DNA of 64,000 nucleotides, taken from positions 1,302,001-1,366,000 of the forward strand of contig MCGE01000001.1 in the NCBI GenBank assembly GCA_002105175.1, read 5' to 3'. The notes beneath the pieces were generated by a model. That model did no database searches. It saw nothing but the letters and a program-made list of their open reading frames with translations, and had not been told where the DNA came from. Within the stretch, counting starts at the first letter, position 1, and every line of letters starts with the position of its first letter. Source of the DNA: Absidia repens. Lineage: Eukaryota; Mucoromycota; Mucoromycetes; Mucorales; Cunninghamellaceae. Positions 10,560 to 25,252 of the stretch are shown in pieces. The translations under genes were made by a program, and so were the position numbers.

Positions 10560-13167
10560 ATGACCAACTTTGAATCAGTGATTGCTTCTCTTGAAAAATT
10601 ATCCTTTACACCCAAATCTTTGTCTCATGAAGCTGTGGCTGATAATAAAGCATGGATCGCTGCCTTGAACACTCTCAATGTCGATCAACCTTACAAAGTC
10701 ACCAAAACCTTGATTTTGAAGCCAAAGACTGCCAAATCTGCTGCCCCCACACCTGTTGTTGTCATTGCTTTGGATGCTACCGAAACGAACGCTACCGCTA
10801 TTGGAAAGAAACTTGGCCTCAAAGATTGTCGTTTTGCTAATGAAGATCTCTTGAAGGATACTTTTGCCACTACCAAGGATGCTGGTAAGGATAAAATTGA
10901 ATATGGAGCCTCCGGGACCGGGGACGGGGAAGGAGGAGATCAACTGTATACTTATCACATATCATATTATTGTCTTCTGTTTTGTTTTAGTCTCTCCCTT
11001 TGCCTTATCCAATGTCGCTGATTTGTCTTTGGTTCATGTTGTGGTTGATTCGGAAATCCTTGCCCTGCCTGCCACTGAAACTTTAGCCTTCCATCCTTCC
11101 GCCTCTGATAAGACTGTCTTCGTTAGCGCGGATGAATTCAAGCAATACTTGGCCTCTATCAACAAAGAATTCGTCGAAATTGATTTCAAGGCTTTAGCTG
11201 CTGCTAAACCTGCTCCTGCTCCTGCTGGTGGTGCTAAACCCAAGGCCAAGAAGGAAGCCAAGAAAGATGGTAACTATTTAAAAGAATCATGATCATATGT
11301 CTCTATGGAGTGGTGATATTTGCCGATACTAATCTTATTTTTTGTTGTGCGTTTTCCTAGCTGGTGCCGCGGAAGAAGGTCATCAAATGGGTATTGAAGC
11401 CAAAAAGAATGTGGATTTCCCTAAATGGTATCAACAAGTGCTGACCAAGAGTGAAATGTTGGATTACTATGATGTCTCTGGTTGTTATATTCTTCGTCCT
11501 CTTGCTTACAACGTCTGGAAAGAAATTACAAGTAAGTTTAACAATAGAAAATAACAATGATAATTGGGGAGGATAGAAATACGCAATACTAATACATTTT
11601 TCTTTTTATGATGATGATCATAGACTTCTTCGATGGTGCTATTACTGAAATGGGTGTTGAAGATACTTACTTCCCCATGTTTGTCTCCAACCGTGTGCTC
11701 GAACGTGAAAAGGACCACATCGAAGGGTTTGCTCCTGAAGTTGCTTGGGTGACCAAGGCTGGTTCAAGCGATCTTGAAGAACCTATTGCTATCCGTCCTA
11801 CTTCCGAAACTGTTATGTATCCTTACTTCGCTAAATGGATTCGCTCTCACCGTGATCTTCCTTTCCGTATCAATCAATGGTGTTCCGTTGTCCGTTGGGA
11901 ATTCAAGAATCCTCGTAAGTATTTATATATTATATTATAATAGATCATATGCTAACGATCGTTACTTTTTCTAAAAAACAAACAAACAGAACCTTTCCTC
12001 CGTACTCGTGAATTCTTATGGCAAGAAGGTCACACTGCTCACTTGACCTTAGAAGGTGCTACTGAAGAAGTGTACGAAATCTTGGACTTGTACGAAAAGG
12101 TGTATACTGATTTGTTGGCTTTGCCTGTGGTGAAGGGTGTTAAGTCTGAAAAGGAACGATTTGCCGGTGGCTACTTCACAACCACCGTGGAAGGTTTTAT
12201 TCCTACTACTGGCCGTGCTATTCAAGGTGGTACCTCTCACTGTTTGGGTCAAAACTTCAGTAAGATGTTTGACATTGTAGTGGAAGACCCTGCTTCCGAC
12301 AGCAGCGATCCCAAAAAACTCCACGTCTGGCAAAACTCCTGGGGTCTGTCTACTCGCCCCATTGGTGTGATGGTGATGGTGCACAGTGACGATAAGGGTC
12401 TCGTCCTTCCTCCTCGTGTGGCTTTGACTCAAGCTGTCGTGATCCCCTGTGGTTTGACTGCCAAGACAAGCAAGGCCGATGCCAACAAACTTTACGATGC
12501 CTGTGACGATCTCGCCAAACGTTTGAAGAAGGCTGGTGTCAAGGTGAAGAGCGATCTCCGTGAAAACTACACTCCTGGCTTCAAATTCAACCACTGGGAA
12601 ATCCGCGGTACTCCTTTGCGTATTGAATTGGGTCCCAAGGATATCCAAATGAACCAAGTTACCTGTGTGCGTCGTGATAATGGTGTTCGCTTCACCATCC
12701 CCGTTGCTGATCTGGAATCTGGCGTCAAGGACACTTTGGAAACCATCCATAACGACATGCTTCAACGTGCTACCGCCCAACGTGATGCTTCCATCATCCG
12801 TGTTGAAAAGTGGGAAGATTTCGTGCCTGCCTTGAACAACAAGAACTTGATCTTGATGCCCTGGTGTGACCGTATGGAATGTGAAGACGATATCAAGGAA
12901 CGATCTGCTAGAACGTAAGTAAAACAACGAAATTAAAAAGTATCATCTAGTGTATATGTTTTTGTAAATCCTCTAATCACTTTTTCCCCCCTCCATCTTA
13001 GTGATGATGATGAAGAAGAAGACGAACGTGCTCCTTCCATGGGCGCCAAAACTCTTTGCAATCCTTTCCAACAACCTACCGACAAGCCTATTGTTCCTGG
13101 TATTACCAAATGTGTTGCCTGTGGTCAAGATGCTAAACACTACATGTTGTTTGGTCGTAGTTATTAG
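10560..13167 (+). CDS. Prolyl-tRNA synthetase, cytosolic (class II, eukaryote/archaeal type)
   Basis: Six exons (10560-10884, 10991-11269, 11361-11531, 11624-11914, 11990-12914, 13002-13167) give 718 residues. Residues 1-170 match the YbaK/INS-like domain that yeast cytosolic ProRS carries at its N-terminus ('[20 protein letters not shown]'). Residues 175-205 are a Lys/Ala/Pro linker. The catalytic core starts at about 220 ('[12 protein letters not shown]') and shows class II motifs including '[20 protein letters not shown]' and '[10 protein letters not shown]'. Anticodon-binding and C-terminal zinc-type parts follow ('[20 protein letters not shown]' at the end). It charges tRNA-Pro with proline in the cytosol. 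Codon use is strongly biased (many GCT, GGT, CGT), fitting high expression. Borders are all GTAAG/TAG-like. Confidence 0.95.
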
Positions 13168-13983
13168 ATGTTTTACATGGTTAGCCCTCTTTTTGTCCTC
13201 CCTCCCCCTCACATTGTTTTTACATAAATATATACATATATACATATATCATAGTTTATAGTTTTTATATATTTTTCTTCCTCTTGTTTTTATATTATCA
13301 TTTTTTATGGGCGATTATCATTATCGATGTTTGTTTGTTAGCTGTTGTTATATTTAATAAAACGCGCTGGCACTCTGCGGATGCTAGAAATACAAAAAAA
13401 AAGATCATGCTTTTCAATTGAAAATTTGAAATGTTGGACAATGGCAGTGGTATAATATTTTTGGTTTCATGATGACTGTAGTATGACTACAAACTATAAT
13501 TTGCGGCTACGTGGGTGGCGACGATGACAGGGGTGAGTGAGTCTTTATCATATCAGAAGTATGTTAGTACGATATTCAAGGCATGGAGAAAATAATCACA
13601 CACAAAAAAATAAAATAAAAAAAGGGCAGGTAGGCAGGTGAGGTTCTCGACAGAAAATGTTGTTTTGGGAAAAAAAAGTCGATGGACGACTGGGGCAAAT
13701 GTTACGATACACAATCAGGAGAAGTATTTTCTTGTCGACATCATCATACATATACACACATACACACATACACACATACACACATACACACATACACACA
13801 TACACACATACACACATACACACATACACACATACACACATACACACATACACACATACACACATACACACATACACACATACACACAGCAAACTGTTTG
13901 ACCTGTCAAAAAATTGGAATAAAAAAAATATATTGCTTTTATTAAAGAGTAACTGTACACAATCTAAACTATAAAACACTAGT
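13168..13983. other. Convergent intergenic region with an 8-bp microsatellite
   Basis: This is the 3' region of ProRS (AATAAA near 13356) and of the mS33 gene on the other strand. It contains a GC-flavoured 'aacgcgctggcactctgcggatgct' stretch (13361-13386) that resembles one at 21,990, and the microsatellite listed separately. Confidence 0.6.
13745..13888. repeat. Microsatellite, (ACACATAC)n, about 17 units
   Basis: This is a near-perfect tandem array of the 8-mer acacatac, roughly 136-144 bp long, between the ends of two convergent genes. All four long ORFs that cross it (for example Tyr/His/Thr-repeat and Cys/Val-repeat peptides) are translations of the repeat, not genes. Confidence 0.95.
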
Positions 13984-14411
13984 CTATTTCTTTTTGTTGG
14001 AAGCACGTTTTCCTTGACCTAGAGAGAGAGAAAAGAAAAAAGGAGGGGGAGGTAAGCAAACGGTACGAATCAACTCGATGAGACGCATTAACAAAATCTA
14101 CTATATCAATGAGTGCCTGTTTCTCTGTTTCTTTTACCTTTCTTAGGGGCACCTTTCCCACGTCTCTTTCGTCGACTAATTTCATCCAAACGAGCCTTTT
14201 CATCCATATCCACCAAGCCAAGTTCGGGGTAAAGGGCTTTGAGATCACGGAAATGAATCAATGGCGTAGGATTATACTGGACCATGGAAGGACCCAGTAA
14301 TCGTTGCCGTAAAACTTTGTTGCCGGTTCTAGCTGCAGTAGGATTGTATACAGTACCGAAGATTTTGCTGGAAAGTTGTGCTAGTTCTGTTAATCTTGCT
14401 GGCGATGCCAT
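13984..14411 (-). CDS. Mitochondrial small-subunit ribosomal protein mS33 (Rsm27/MRPS33 family)
   Basis: Two exons (14411-14138, 14018-13984) give 102 residues, the usual length for the family. The protein shows the family's central signature 'KIFGTVYNPTAARTGNKVLR', followed by 'QRLLGPSMVQYNPTPLIHF', 'LKALYPELGLVDMDEKARL' and a basic tail 'RRKRRGKGAPKKG'. It is a component of the mitoribosome small subunit. The single intron is phase 1 with a GTAAAAG donor and a CTAG acceptor. The last exon adds only a short, basic, Lys-rich end. There is no obvious cleaved presequence, which fits this family. Confidence 0.93.
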
Positions 14412-15832
14412 GATGGTGAATGAGGGACGGTTGAGTAAAAAAAGAACCAAAAACAATAAAAACCATTTTTTTTTAAAAAAAAAATACGTTTATACTCCGC
14501 ATTTGAGGGGAGGGGGTTGAGCTCCAGTCACGGGCTTTTTTTTTTCTGTCAAGACCGTATTTTACAACGCCAATTCTGATTATGGGCAACAGGAACACAA
14601 TAAAAGGGCACATTGGCAATTACCCAAGCTCATTAAATATATACTTTTTTTAATATGGGTGTAAGGAAGGGTTTACAATTACAGTTTTTGAAGTTTCAAT
14701 TCAGACAAAGTGGGATTTTTCTGGACGAGGGGGGATTGAAAATTGAGATGAGTGGTTTTTTTTTTTTGAGACACCTGCTTAAAGAATTTTCGGGCGCTTT
14801 GAAATAAAATTAAGACGTAGGCAGATTTATTTAGACTTTCAGAATAAAAAAATTTAGATGGGCAGCTGCATTCTCTCCCCAGGAACCTACATTAACTATC
14901 ATATATTTAGGTGATTCCAAATCATGTGGTCCTAGCAGAAAAGCGAATGGTAGATACTGGAACGAAATCAGTTACCTTCCCCATTCCAATTTTATTATAC
15001 CACCGCCTAAAGTTATTTTACCCTCGTCTCAATTTGAAGTTAATAGACTGAATATTCTCATGCTGCTGTCTCAATTTTATTTCTTCCCAAAAATATTTCT
15101 TACCACCCTAATTTATTTATACTCTGTCTCAATTGAAAGTGAATAAACTTCAAGACAGTTGCTGTTGACAATAATATTAAAATCCCGACATATACCATTT
15201 TTGGCCCAGGTTGTCTTGATACAGTCCCAGGAATATACAAGATGCTTTTCCTTCTCGGCACACTCTCAGGAACTATCTCTCTCGCTCTAACCATTTTACA
15301 CATAACATGTAAAATCAATTCTCTATCCAATACCATTCGAAAACTCCACCGAAATTAAAAAATCGAAAAAATTGATTTTTTTTTGGCCCTAATCCAATAT
15401 TGACTATACATATGAACATATTGTATCTAAAAATTTCCTGTTATCCTTCTCTTGGTCGTCAATCACGAAGTCATGAACTATATACATATCACATAATATC
15501 ATACAAAAGCCTTACTAACCGAATGATTGGTGCTGTTTTTGCAAAATTTACCCAAAATTCTCATGAAGTGGAACAAATGCCTCCACGCTAAACCTACCCC
15601 TGAAAATGAACATATTTTCTAATCAGTTCCTTTTCAATTATGTTTTTGTGTGCGAAAAAAAAAAAAAATAAAGTGAACCCCTTTTTTTTGCCACTCTTGG
15701 CGGCAATTTAAACCATGTGACAGTGGAAACACGTACGAAAATTTTAAATTAAGACGTGTCTCGAATCAATTTTTTTTGTTTTCCTTTCTTGTTCTTTTCC
15801 CTTACCATAGCCATTTCCAATACCACTTTATC
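14412..15832. other. Intergenic stretch, 1.4 kb, no gene seen
   Basis: This is AT-rich sequence between the divergent mS33 and MCM7 genes. It includes two diverged versions of a 'gtctcaattt...gaataaac' stretch (about 15,028 and 15,126) and a pyrimidine-rich MCM7 leader at 15,765-15,815. ORFs at 15,100-15,336 (-) and 15,400-15,591 (+) have no recognisable domain. Confidence 0.55.
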
Positions 15833-18782
<2,950 letters not shown>

Positions 18783-19382
18783 TAGATGTAGCCTTTTTTT
18801 TCCCCACCATCCTCTCTTTTACTTTTCCACTACTTTATTTTATCATTCCCTCATTATTTTTCTATATGATTTTTTATATTTATTCATATTAGTATATTTA
18901 TCATTATACATTACTATTTATTTATTTTTTACGCTGTCCCCTCTTATATTTTATTACCATCTTTCCCATCAAACCACCATTCATGTAGATAGCTTTTATC
19001 GATATTGCTTTTAAAAATAAAAATCAAACATTAAAAAAAAAATGTCATCTCAGTTTTTCTTCATCGTATAATATGGTCTTGGTAGTTGATTTTTGATATC
19101 AAGGAAATAAAAATAGAAAAAGAATATTATGCATATTGGTTTTTATTCATTTTATGGTCTCATATTGTTAATTGACAAATTTTTTTACATATCAAAGAAG
19201 TCAAAATAAAAGTGAAAGCATAAATATGTGTATATATATATATTGGTTTTTATTTATCATATGATGTGGCTAATGGCAAATGATGCATCTATACTATTGA
19301 TTTGTTTATTCTAATGGATTGTCTATTCAAAGGAAAGAGAGGGCGATGCACTAATAAACGGGGTATTGTATATGATGGTAAT
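18783..19382. other. Convergent intergenic region
   Basis: This is the shared 3' space of MCM7 (+) and the hydrolase gene (-). It is very AT-rich, with TATATATA at 19,232 and AATAAA-type motifs on both strands. No gene is seen. Confidence 0.6.
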
Positions 19383-20894
19383 CTATGTTGACTCATGATA
19401 TTTTTCATGTGTTGCCGAAGGAGCTGTCGATGATGAGATAAGTGGCCGCTGGTCATGAGCTTGGAAAACAGCGGTAATGAATTCAGTCAAAGGCTTGTTC
19501 ATCCAACGTGAAGGTTGCTGAATATATTCAAACCAGCCAATGTGCCCTACAAAAAAAAAAAAAAAAAAAAAAAAGAATAGTAATATGAGCAATCATTCAC
19601 TTTGACTATGCCACCGCGTTTTGTTTCTTTTACCTCCATGTGGAGTAAGAGCAAGAACGACATTCGAGTTGGATTGGACTTGCTGTATCGGTAAAGCTTC
19701 ATGATGGGAGATAGGATCATCCAATGCGTTGAGACATAAAAGAGGAATTTTCACATTTTCGATTCTCCTTGATGAGCTTGCATCGAAATAGTAATCATCC
19801 ACAGATGCATAGCCAAACATTTTCCTTGTGCAAGCGTCATCGAATTGTCGTATGGTTATTGCAGACATCACTTCCTCTTCGTTCACGTTTTCATTTTTTG
19901 CCAACATTTCTCTATGGCTGCACAGGTATAAAAACAAATTAGTAGATGATCGAAGCATGGAGAAGAATGAGAAATATAACTTACGTTGTAAATAGGTTTT
20001 TCAAACTAGTTGCCATAGTCGTAGAGTACACCTTTTGACTAAATATTCCTTTCTCCAGATTATTAATGCACCTATATATATAGATGAAGTCAAATGTCAG
20101 TAATATATCAATCGTTTCTCTTGCAGAACATATCTTACCAAGAAAAGTCAAATGGATTAGCAACAGATATGGCAGCTGTCAAAGGCGTACGATCCTCTTC
20201 TTCACCAAGATAATTCACCAAGATATTGGCGCCCATGGAAAACCCAACCGCAATCAATGGTGTACCAGGCTTCAATTGATTTCGTATGTGCTGTATTGCG
20301 ACGCGGGTATCTTCAGTATGAGCTCCACAATATAGTTGAGGGGTTTTCACTTCGCTTTTTCCACATCCACGGCTATTGATCACCACACTTTGGTAGTTAA
20401 AAGGTGCTGCAGTCACCTATAAATCAAAAGCCAGAGTTGAGTATCACTATTGCAGGTGTGTATTAAGAGATAAGGATTGGTTCTGTACTTACAGTTTCCA
20501 AGATACCACGAATGTAACTTTCATGACTTCCTCCAGTAAGACCATGTAAGCAAACCAAGGTAGGTGTATCGATCAAGTTGTCGTCTTGATTGTCCGTTGA
20601 AGCAGTATTGGGCAATCCAGGGAACCAATCGAGGGCCACCTGGCCACCATCTTTCATCCTCAGATATTTTCTTTGATATGTAATGTCGTCCATACTTGGT
20701 GTACCTTTGTAAATTGAGGCATATCCTGTTTGCAAGTGGCCGTTGAAGAGATAAGGTGTTTGCTGGAAGAAAGCTTCAGGGCCGTATAAATGTGGACATT
20801 TTTGTTGAATAAATTCAAGTAGGGATACTTGCGTAGTTGCATCCAAGGGCACCTTTACTGTTTCTTGGTGATGAATGAGTTGCACTTTAGTCAT
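19383..20894 (-). CDS. Alpha/beta hydrolase of the Eeb1/Eht1/ABHD1-3 (YheT-like) family
   Basis: Five exons (20894-20493, 20416-20139, 20071-19985, 19917-19634, 19546-19383) give 404 residues. Seen in sequence: the oxyanion region 'CLHGLTGGSHESYIR' at about 112-126, the family motif 'VVINSRGCGKSEV', the nucleophile elbow 'GFSMGAN' with Ser194, an acidic member in 'LCLNALDDPIS', and the final His in 'LTPHGGHIGW'. This is the arrangement of medium-chain fatty acid ethyl ester synthase/esterases of yeast and ABHD3 of animals. Substrate use is inferred only at family level. I start at 20894. An in-frame ATG at 20960 would add a Phe-rich stretch from a T-run and seems less likely, though it could act as a membrane anchor. 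Confidence 0.88.
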
Positions 20895-21214
20895 GAGCGA
20901 TATAGAGGAGAGGTGGAAGACCAGAAAAAAAAAGAAAAAGAAAAAAGGGGAGTGCGGCATTTAAATCTGTCTCGGAAGGGAAAACCATACTTCCTCGGAG
21001 GTGCAATTTTAAACGGCAATAGTAAAGAACCGTACCCGAATATCACTTTCACTCATTGAAAGCCTTATACGTAACCCTTTCTTTTTCTTTTTCATTTTTT
21101 GGACAAATAAATCAGCTTTTTTTTTTCAACATGCACAGGCACTCCACTGTAGAGCACAGTATACGAGTATACCCATACAAGCCGAATTAAACACAGAAAG
21201 ACGACGTCAAATAT

Positions 21215-21300
21215 ACAGGCAAGACATATTTTATTCAGATAGAGATATGCTGTAACAACTAAGCTATACTATGTAGACTAATTAATATTCTGATACCCGT
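21215..21300 (-). repeat. Possible partial copy of the dispersed repeat (AATAAA end only)
   Basis: The stretch 'caagacatattttattcagatagagatatgctgtaac' resembles the terminal parts of copies at about 115-150 and 53,866-53,895. The core is absent. The assignment is weak and rests on a short match. Confidence 0.3.
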
Positions 21301-21574
21301 CTAAGTGTACAGTACAGGACAGTGTTTGGGACGGTGGGGTAAGGGCGGGGTAACTTGTTGAATAATAAACATAGAATTAGAAACGCTAGTCCAATCAAAG
21401 GTGGTAAGCTATCCTTCGTTGAGTGACAAATAATTGTAAAGTATCAGGGTTAAACAAACTATACCGAATTGCTCCATCTTTTCTGCAAAAAAAAGAAAAA
21501 GAAAAAAATAAGGGAGATTTCCTTTTCTTTGCACATCAAAAGCAGCCAAATCCTCACGAAACCAAAAGAAACAC

Positions 21575-21870
21575 ATTCAAATGCCGCCCACGTGAAAGTT
21601 TTATTTACTCAATTTTTATTTTTCCGCTCCCCCTTTCTTTTATTTTTTTTTCTTCACCATTCAACTTCTTTGAGGTTATGATGGGCTTAGATTAGTGTCA
21701 GGACTAGTTTAGACGGGTTTTCGGCTCAGGGATTACAAGTTGCGTGGGGAAACCCTTTCATTTTGGATTCAGGATTTATAGCCACCATTAGTAGGTTTTT
21801 TGGACTCTAGCTTAGTCTAGTTTTAGTTTGTCGACAGTTTAAATTCTATATTGAATAAAATATGATCTAC
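21575..21870 (+). repeat. Dispersed repeat family, copy 2
   Basis: This is a forward-oriented copy. It begins with the box 'aaatgccgcccacgtgaa' (about 21,579-21,597), continues through a T-rich stretch and 'cattcaacttctttgaggttatgatgg', and carries the core 'gtggggaaaccctttcattttggat'. It ends at 'attgaataaaat' near 21,852-21,863. It is close in sequence to the copies at 28.1-28.4 kb and, reversed, 42.2 kb. Confidence 0.75.
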
Positions 21871-22077
21871 TAACTACGTTTGATATCGGAGCGGGAACGA
21901 GCAAAAAACAGGACCTGGTATTCAGGGGTAAATTTTTTTACCTTGTTTTCGGTGGTGTAATATTTTACAGTTTTCGCGGTGTTTTACAAAATAAACGCTC
22001 TGGCGCTCCGCTGGAGCTTTTGGAAATCTTTCGATTTATTGCGTGTCACAGTTTTTTATTGAAGTGTGGGTTTTGAT

Positions 22078-22411
22078 GGGATAGGATTAAAGCCTCCGCC
22101 ATTTCGCACTTTGGGGGGCAGCCCCTTGGGCCCAACCGTCGTGCTCAGCGCGTTGTCAATGGGTTTTTTATGTGTGCTGAAAAAAAAAGGGAGGGATTAG
22201 GGCCTCCGCCATTTCGCACTATGGTGGGCAGCCCCTTGGGGTCCGACCGTCGCGCTCAGCGCATCGGCAATGGTTTTTTTTTTTTGCGGGCTGAAAAAAA
22301 AAATGAAGGGATTAGAGCCTCAGCCATTTCGCACGAAGGTGGGCAGCCCTACGGGGCCCAACCGTCGCTCAGCGCGTCGTCAATAGGGTTTTTTGTGTGC
22401 TGAAATAATAG
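22078..22411 (+). repeat. Three-unit tandem repeat, about 110 bp per unit
   Basis: Units start at about 22,078, 22,189 and 22,302. Each contains 'gcct(c)cgccatttcgcac', 'gggcagcccc', 'ccgtcg..gctcagcgc', a T-run and 'gctgaaa'. The units differ by scattered substitutions and by the length of the homopolymer runs. They are much richer in G+C than the flanking DNA. A diverged partial relative occurs at about 23,175-23,290, and a shorter resemblance at about 52,985. No open reading frame spans all three units. Confidence 0.9.
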
Positions 22412-22654
22412 CTTACTTGAAAGGCGTCAGAGAAATTAGAGCTTGATTATGTAGGGATTGCAACTGCTTTTCCACTGGAAAATAAAACGAATTATGCACT
22501 ATGGTAATTATGGCGATTGCTCCTTCATTTAATTTTTATTTGCATTTCCTTCATTTTTTGAGATAAAAAAAAAAGCTGGATGATTCAGGCTCCGCATTTT
22601 GATTTCTATTTTTTTTGGCCCCATTTTTTTCCCCTCTTTTTCTTTCTTTTTTAC

Positions 22655-22895
22655 TTTTTTCCTTCATGATAGTCTGAATGACATGCTGGCAAGGCTCATT
22701 GGGGTACTGGTGATCTAGGATTAGTTTTAGAACTTGAATTAGGAGCGTTTCAAAAACGCAAAACAAACATCATGGGGAAACGCTTTCATTTTGGATGAAG
22801 GATTTGGGAACGACAGTAGATTAGCACTCAATAGTTTAGTAATAGTTTGTCATCATTTGTATCTACGTCTGAATAAATATGTTCTTTTTATTATA
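22655..22895 (+). repeat. Dispersed repeat family, copy 3 (diverged)
   Basis: This copy has the conserved core 'catggggaaacgctttcattttggat' at about 22,770-22,796 and the downstream 'agtttagtaatagtttgtc...tgaataaat' end at about 22,828-22,880. Its left half is rearranged compared with copies 2 and 4. Orientation is forward. Confidence 0.6.
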
Positions 22896-23174
22896 GTTAG
22901 TTTCTCTGTTATACGTTTACACTATGAGCTTCATCGAATGTGTATTACATATGCATAGAAAAAAAAAGTGTGTCTATATATATATGAAAAAGAAATGGAT
23001 TGGTATTATGGAGACTTCTTCTACTAACTCTATAAGTTTGTGCGCAGAAAAGAATTCAGGGATGTGTTTGTGTGAAATACAGCTATTACAGTGTATTTTG
23101 TTGTGGTGGGGTATATTGAAGACCAAAGTTGTTCATAGTATTAATTATGTAGTCACTGGGTGGCAGGGGTTTTC

Positions 23175-23290
23175 TGACGGTTTTGATGGGATGGGATGGA
23201 CTATTTGGCACTATGAGTGGGCAGCGATTGAAAAAAAAAAGGGTGGACGGCTCCTATGGTGGGCAGGGCGTTAGCGGTGGGTCAGAAAAA
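23175..23290 (+). repeat. Diverged relative of the 110-bp tandem unit
   Basis: 'ggttttgatgggatgggatgg', 'tttggcactatgagtgggcag' and a following A-run echo the first tandem unit at 22,070-22,125, with several gaps. The likeness is partial and judged by eye. Confidence 0.35.
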
Positions 23291-24863
23291 AAGGTAGAGC
23301 ACCAAAAGAGCAAAATTAAAGTTACGATAGCTGAGTTTCCTTACGGTCCATATAAAAATGCACATATCATTTTCCTTTTAGTACATCAGATACGTTTCAA
23401 ATCGTAGTCCTGCCAGCCAAAGTCTTCTTTTTTTGAAGGCTGATAAGTTTTTCTTTTTTTATAAAAAAAAAAAACTGATGTACACGTTTTGTTCTTAAAG
23501 GTCTGAATTATCATGTTTATACATTGTTTTTTTGAGGTGGCCGTTTTTTAATAAACTATCAGCTTTCTAGGGTCATGCCTAAAATTTGACATTATAAGTG
23601 AGCCGCACCATATAAATTATATTATAGTTAAAACCGGACAATACCATGTGTATAAATTTGATGATATTTTTCTCTTCTCTTTGATATAGTATGGTACGAC
23701 ACATCATGATTTTCTCATTCAAGTAAAAAAGTAATTACTGTGGGATCAATTTTATTTGATACATGTATAGTATTTACATATTAAGTTGAAAATAACTTGT
23801 CATTTTCCCATTACCATCTAGTTCTCGATCTCATTCTTTCCATTTGGGGTTTCGTTCCCATAAAATAGAGCAAAGGGTCAGATGTCCTGCTAAAAAAAAC
23901 TGTATTAGAATAATAAAAATAAAAAAAACTCCATTGCCTTTTATAGAACAGTCAGTTAAAGCATCAAAAACTAATGTACACTCCGCCATTTGTCAGCATT
24001 TCCAGGGCAGGACACTCCCACTATGATCAAAAGACACTCCAACAATAGAAGTCTTTTTTTTTACGCTCTTCAATGGTAACATTGCTAACAATGATGAGCA
24101 CGCTATATAGAGCCCTGCATACGTGATCGGGAATCGGGAATCAAGCCAAGGTATCGGAAAGGGGTCCCAAACACGATTTCCCCGAAAATGGTATTTTCTC
24201 TTCTTTCGATTTTATTGACTCACACCCGCCATGGCGTTAGAAATATGGAAAATATCCAACCGCGCCCGAAAAATTCATGGAACACCTCCATGAGGTAAAC
24301 GTAGAGTGCATAATAGAGCTTCTACTTCTAACCATATAAACTAATACTAGCTGTTGTAGCTAAAATGTAGATATAATGATCGGATCGATAATTAGCAAAA
24401 TATAAGGTTTTGGGTGGAAGATGGTGTGATCGAGGGTATTTTGCTTAAAGAAGACAAAAAAAAAAAAAAGAAGCACTCACCATTGGAATAAAAATGATGC
24501 AATATTCCTTCAATCAGATTAAGTTTACAGAAGTACCTCTGTGAAGCAGCTTGAAAAAATTTGTCAGTGGGTTTAAACTTGGTAGGGAAGAAAGCAATTT
24601 TATTTGAGGGATATGGTGTGCTTGTGCCCAATGCTAGGTGTGATTGGCCAAACGTCTAAAACAGGACGTGATTCACATCCCGCCGATTTCTTGTGATATT
24701 TGTCAGATCTGGTGATATATAAGCAATCCCTGTTTTTCTACCCTTTCTTTTCCCTCCCAATATTTTAGATTTTCTCATTTGGTTCATTACTACTACATTT
24801 GTTTATTTTTTGTATTTTTATCCATAAACCCTCTTTCACCACACACAACAAATAATATCCACC

Positions 24864-25215
24864 ATGTCCGAAAAAGTGGATCCACATCCACATATGAAAG
24901 AAACCTTCTCTGATTCAACCCTCACTGAAAAGGCGGAGTCATTCGCTGGTTCCATTGAAGACTCACCTATTGAAGAAATCAGAGCTGCTATTCCTCCTAC
25001 TGATGATACTAGCTTGCCTACTGCTACTTTTCGCGCTTGGTTTTGGGGTAAGTCTATAAAAAACCAAAACAGCCAAACTCTACAATAGGCTTATTTTTTT
25101 CTTTTCGTTTTTTCCTTTTTTATTTTATTTTTATTAGGTATTGTCTTCTCATGTGCTATTTCTTTCAGTAACAAGTAAGGTTTACATAAAAACAATTGAT
25201 TCTCCGCAAAAATTA

Positions 25216-25252
<37 letters not shown>

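Larger units (their letters stand above)
20895..24863. other. Large gene-free block (4 kb) with repeats
   Basis: I see no gene. The block holds two copies of the dispersed repeat family, a three-unit tandem repeat and a partial diverged copy of it (all listed separately). The remainder, 22.9-24.8 kb, is AT-rich with many short A- and T-runs. ORFs up to 116 codons (for example 22,924-23,274) lack any domain and contain low-complexity Lys runs. The last 200 bp form the T/C-rich promoter of the OPT gene. Confidence 0.6.

Noticed and set aside
12049..12927. 292-codon ORF on the minus strand
   Set aside because: It is antisense to the largest ProRS exon and shows only His/Val-rich translations of biased codons; no domain.
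13638..14006. Tyr/Thr/His-repeat and Cys/Val-repeat ORFs
   Set aside because: These are translations of the 8-bp microsatellite in all frames.
20895..20960. Longer N-terminus for the alpha/beta hydrolase from ATG at 20,960
   Set aside because: It adds a Phe run from a T-tract and no conserved residues; the ATG at 20,894 is simpler, though a membrane anchor cannot be ruled out.
22924..23407. Possible gene in the 4 kb gap (ORFs of 116 and 74 codons)
   Set aside because: Low complexity, overlapping frames, and overlap with a diverged tandem-repeat unit; no domain or intron pattern.
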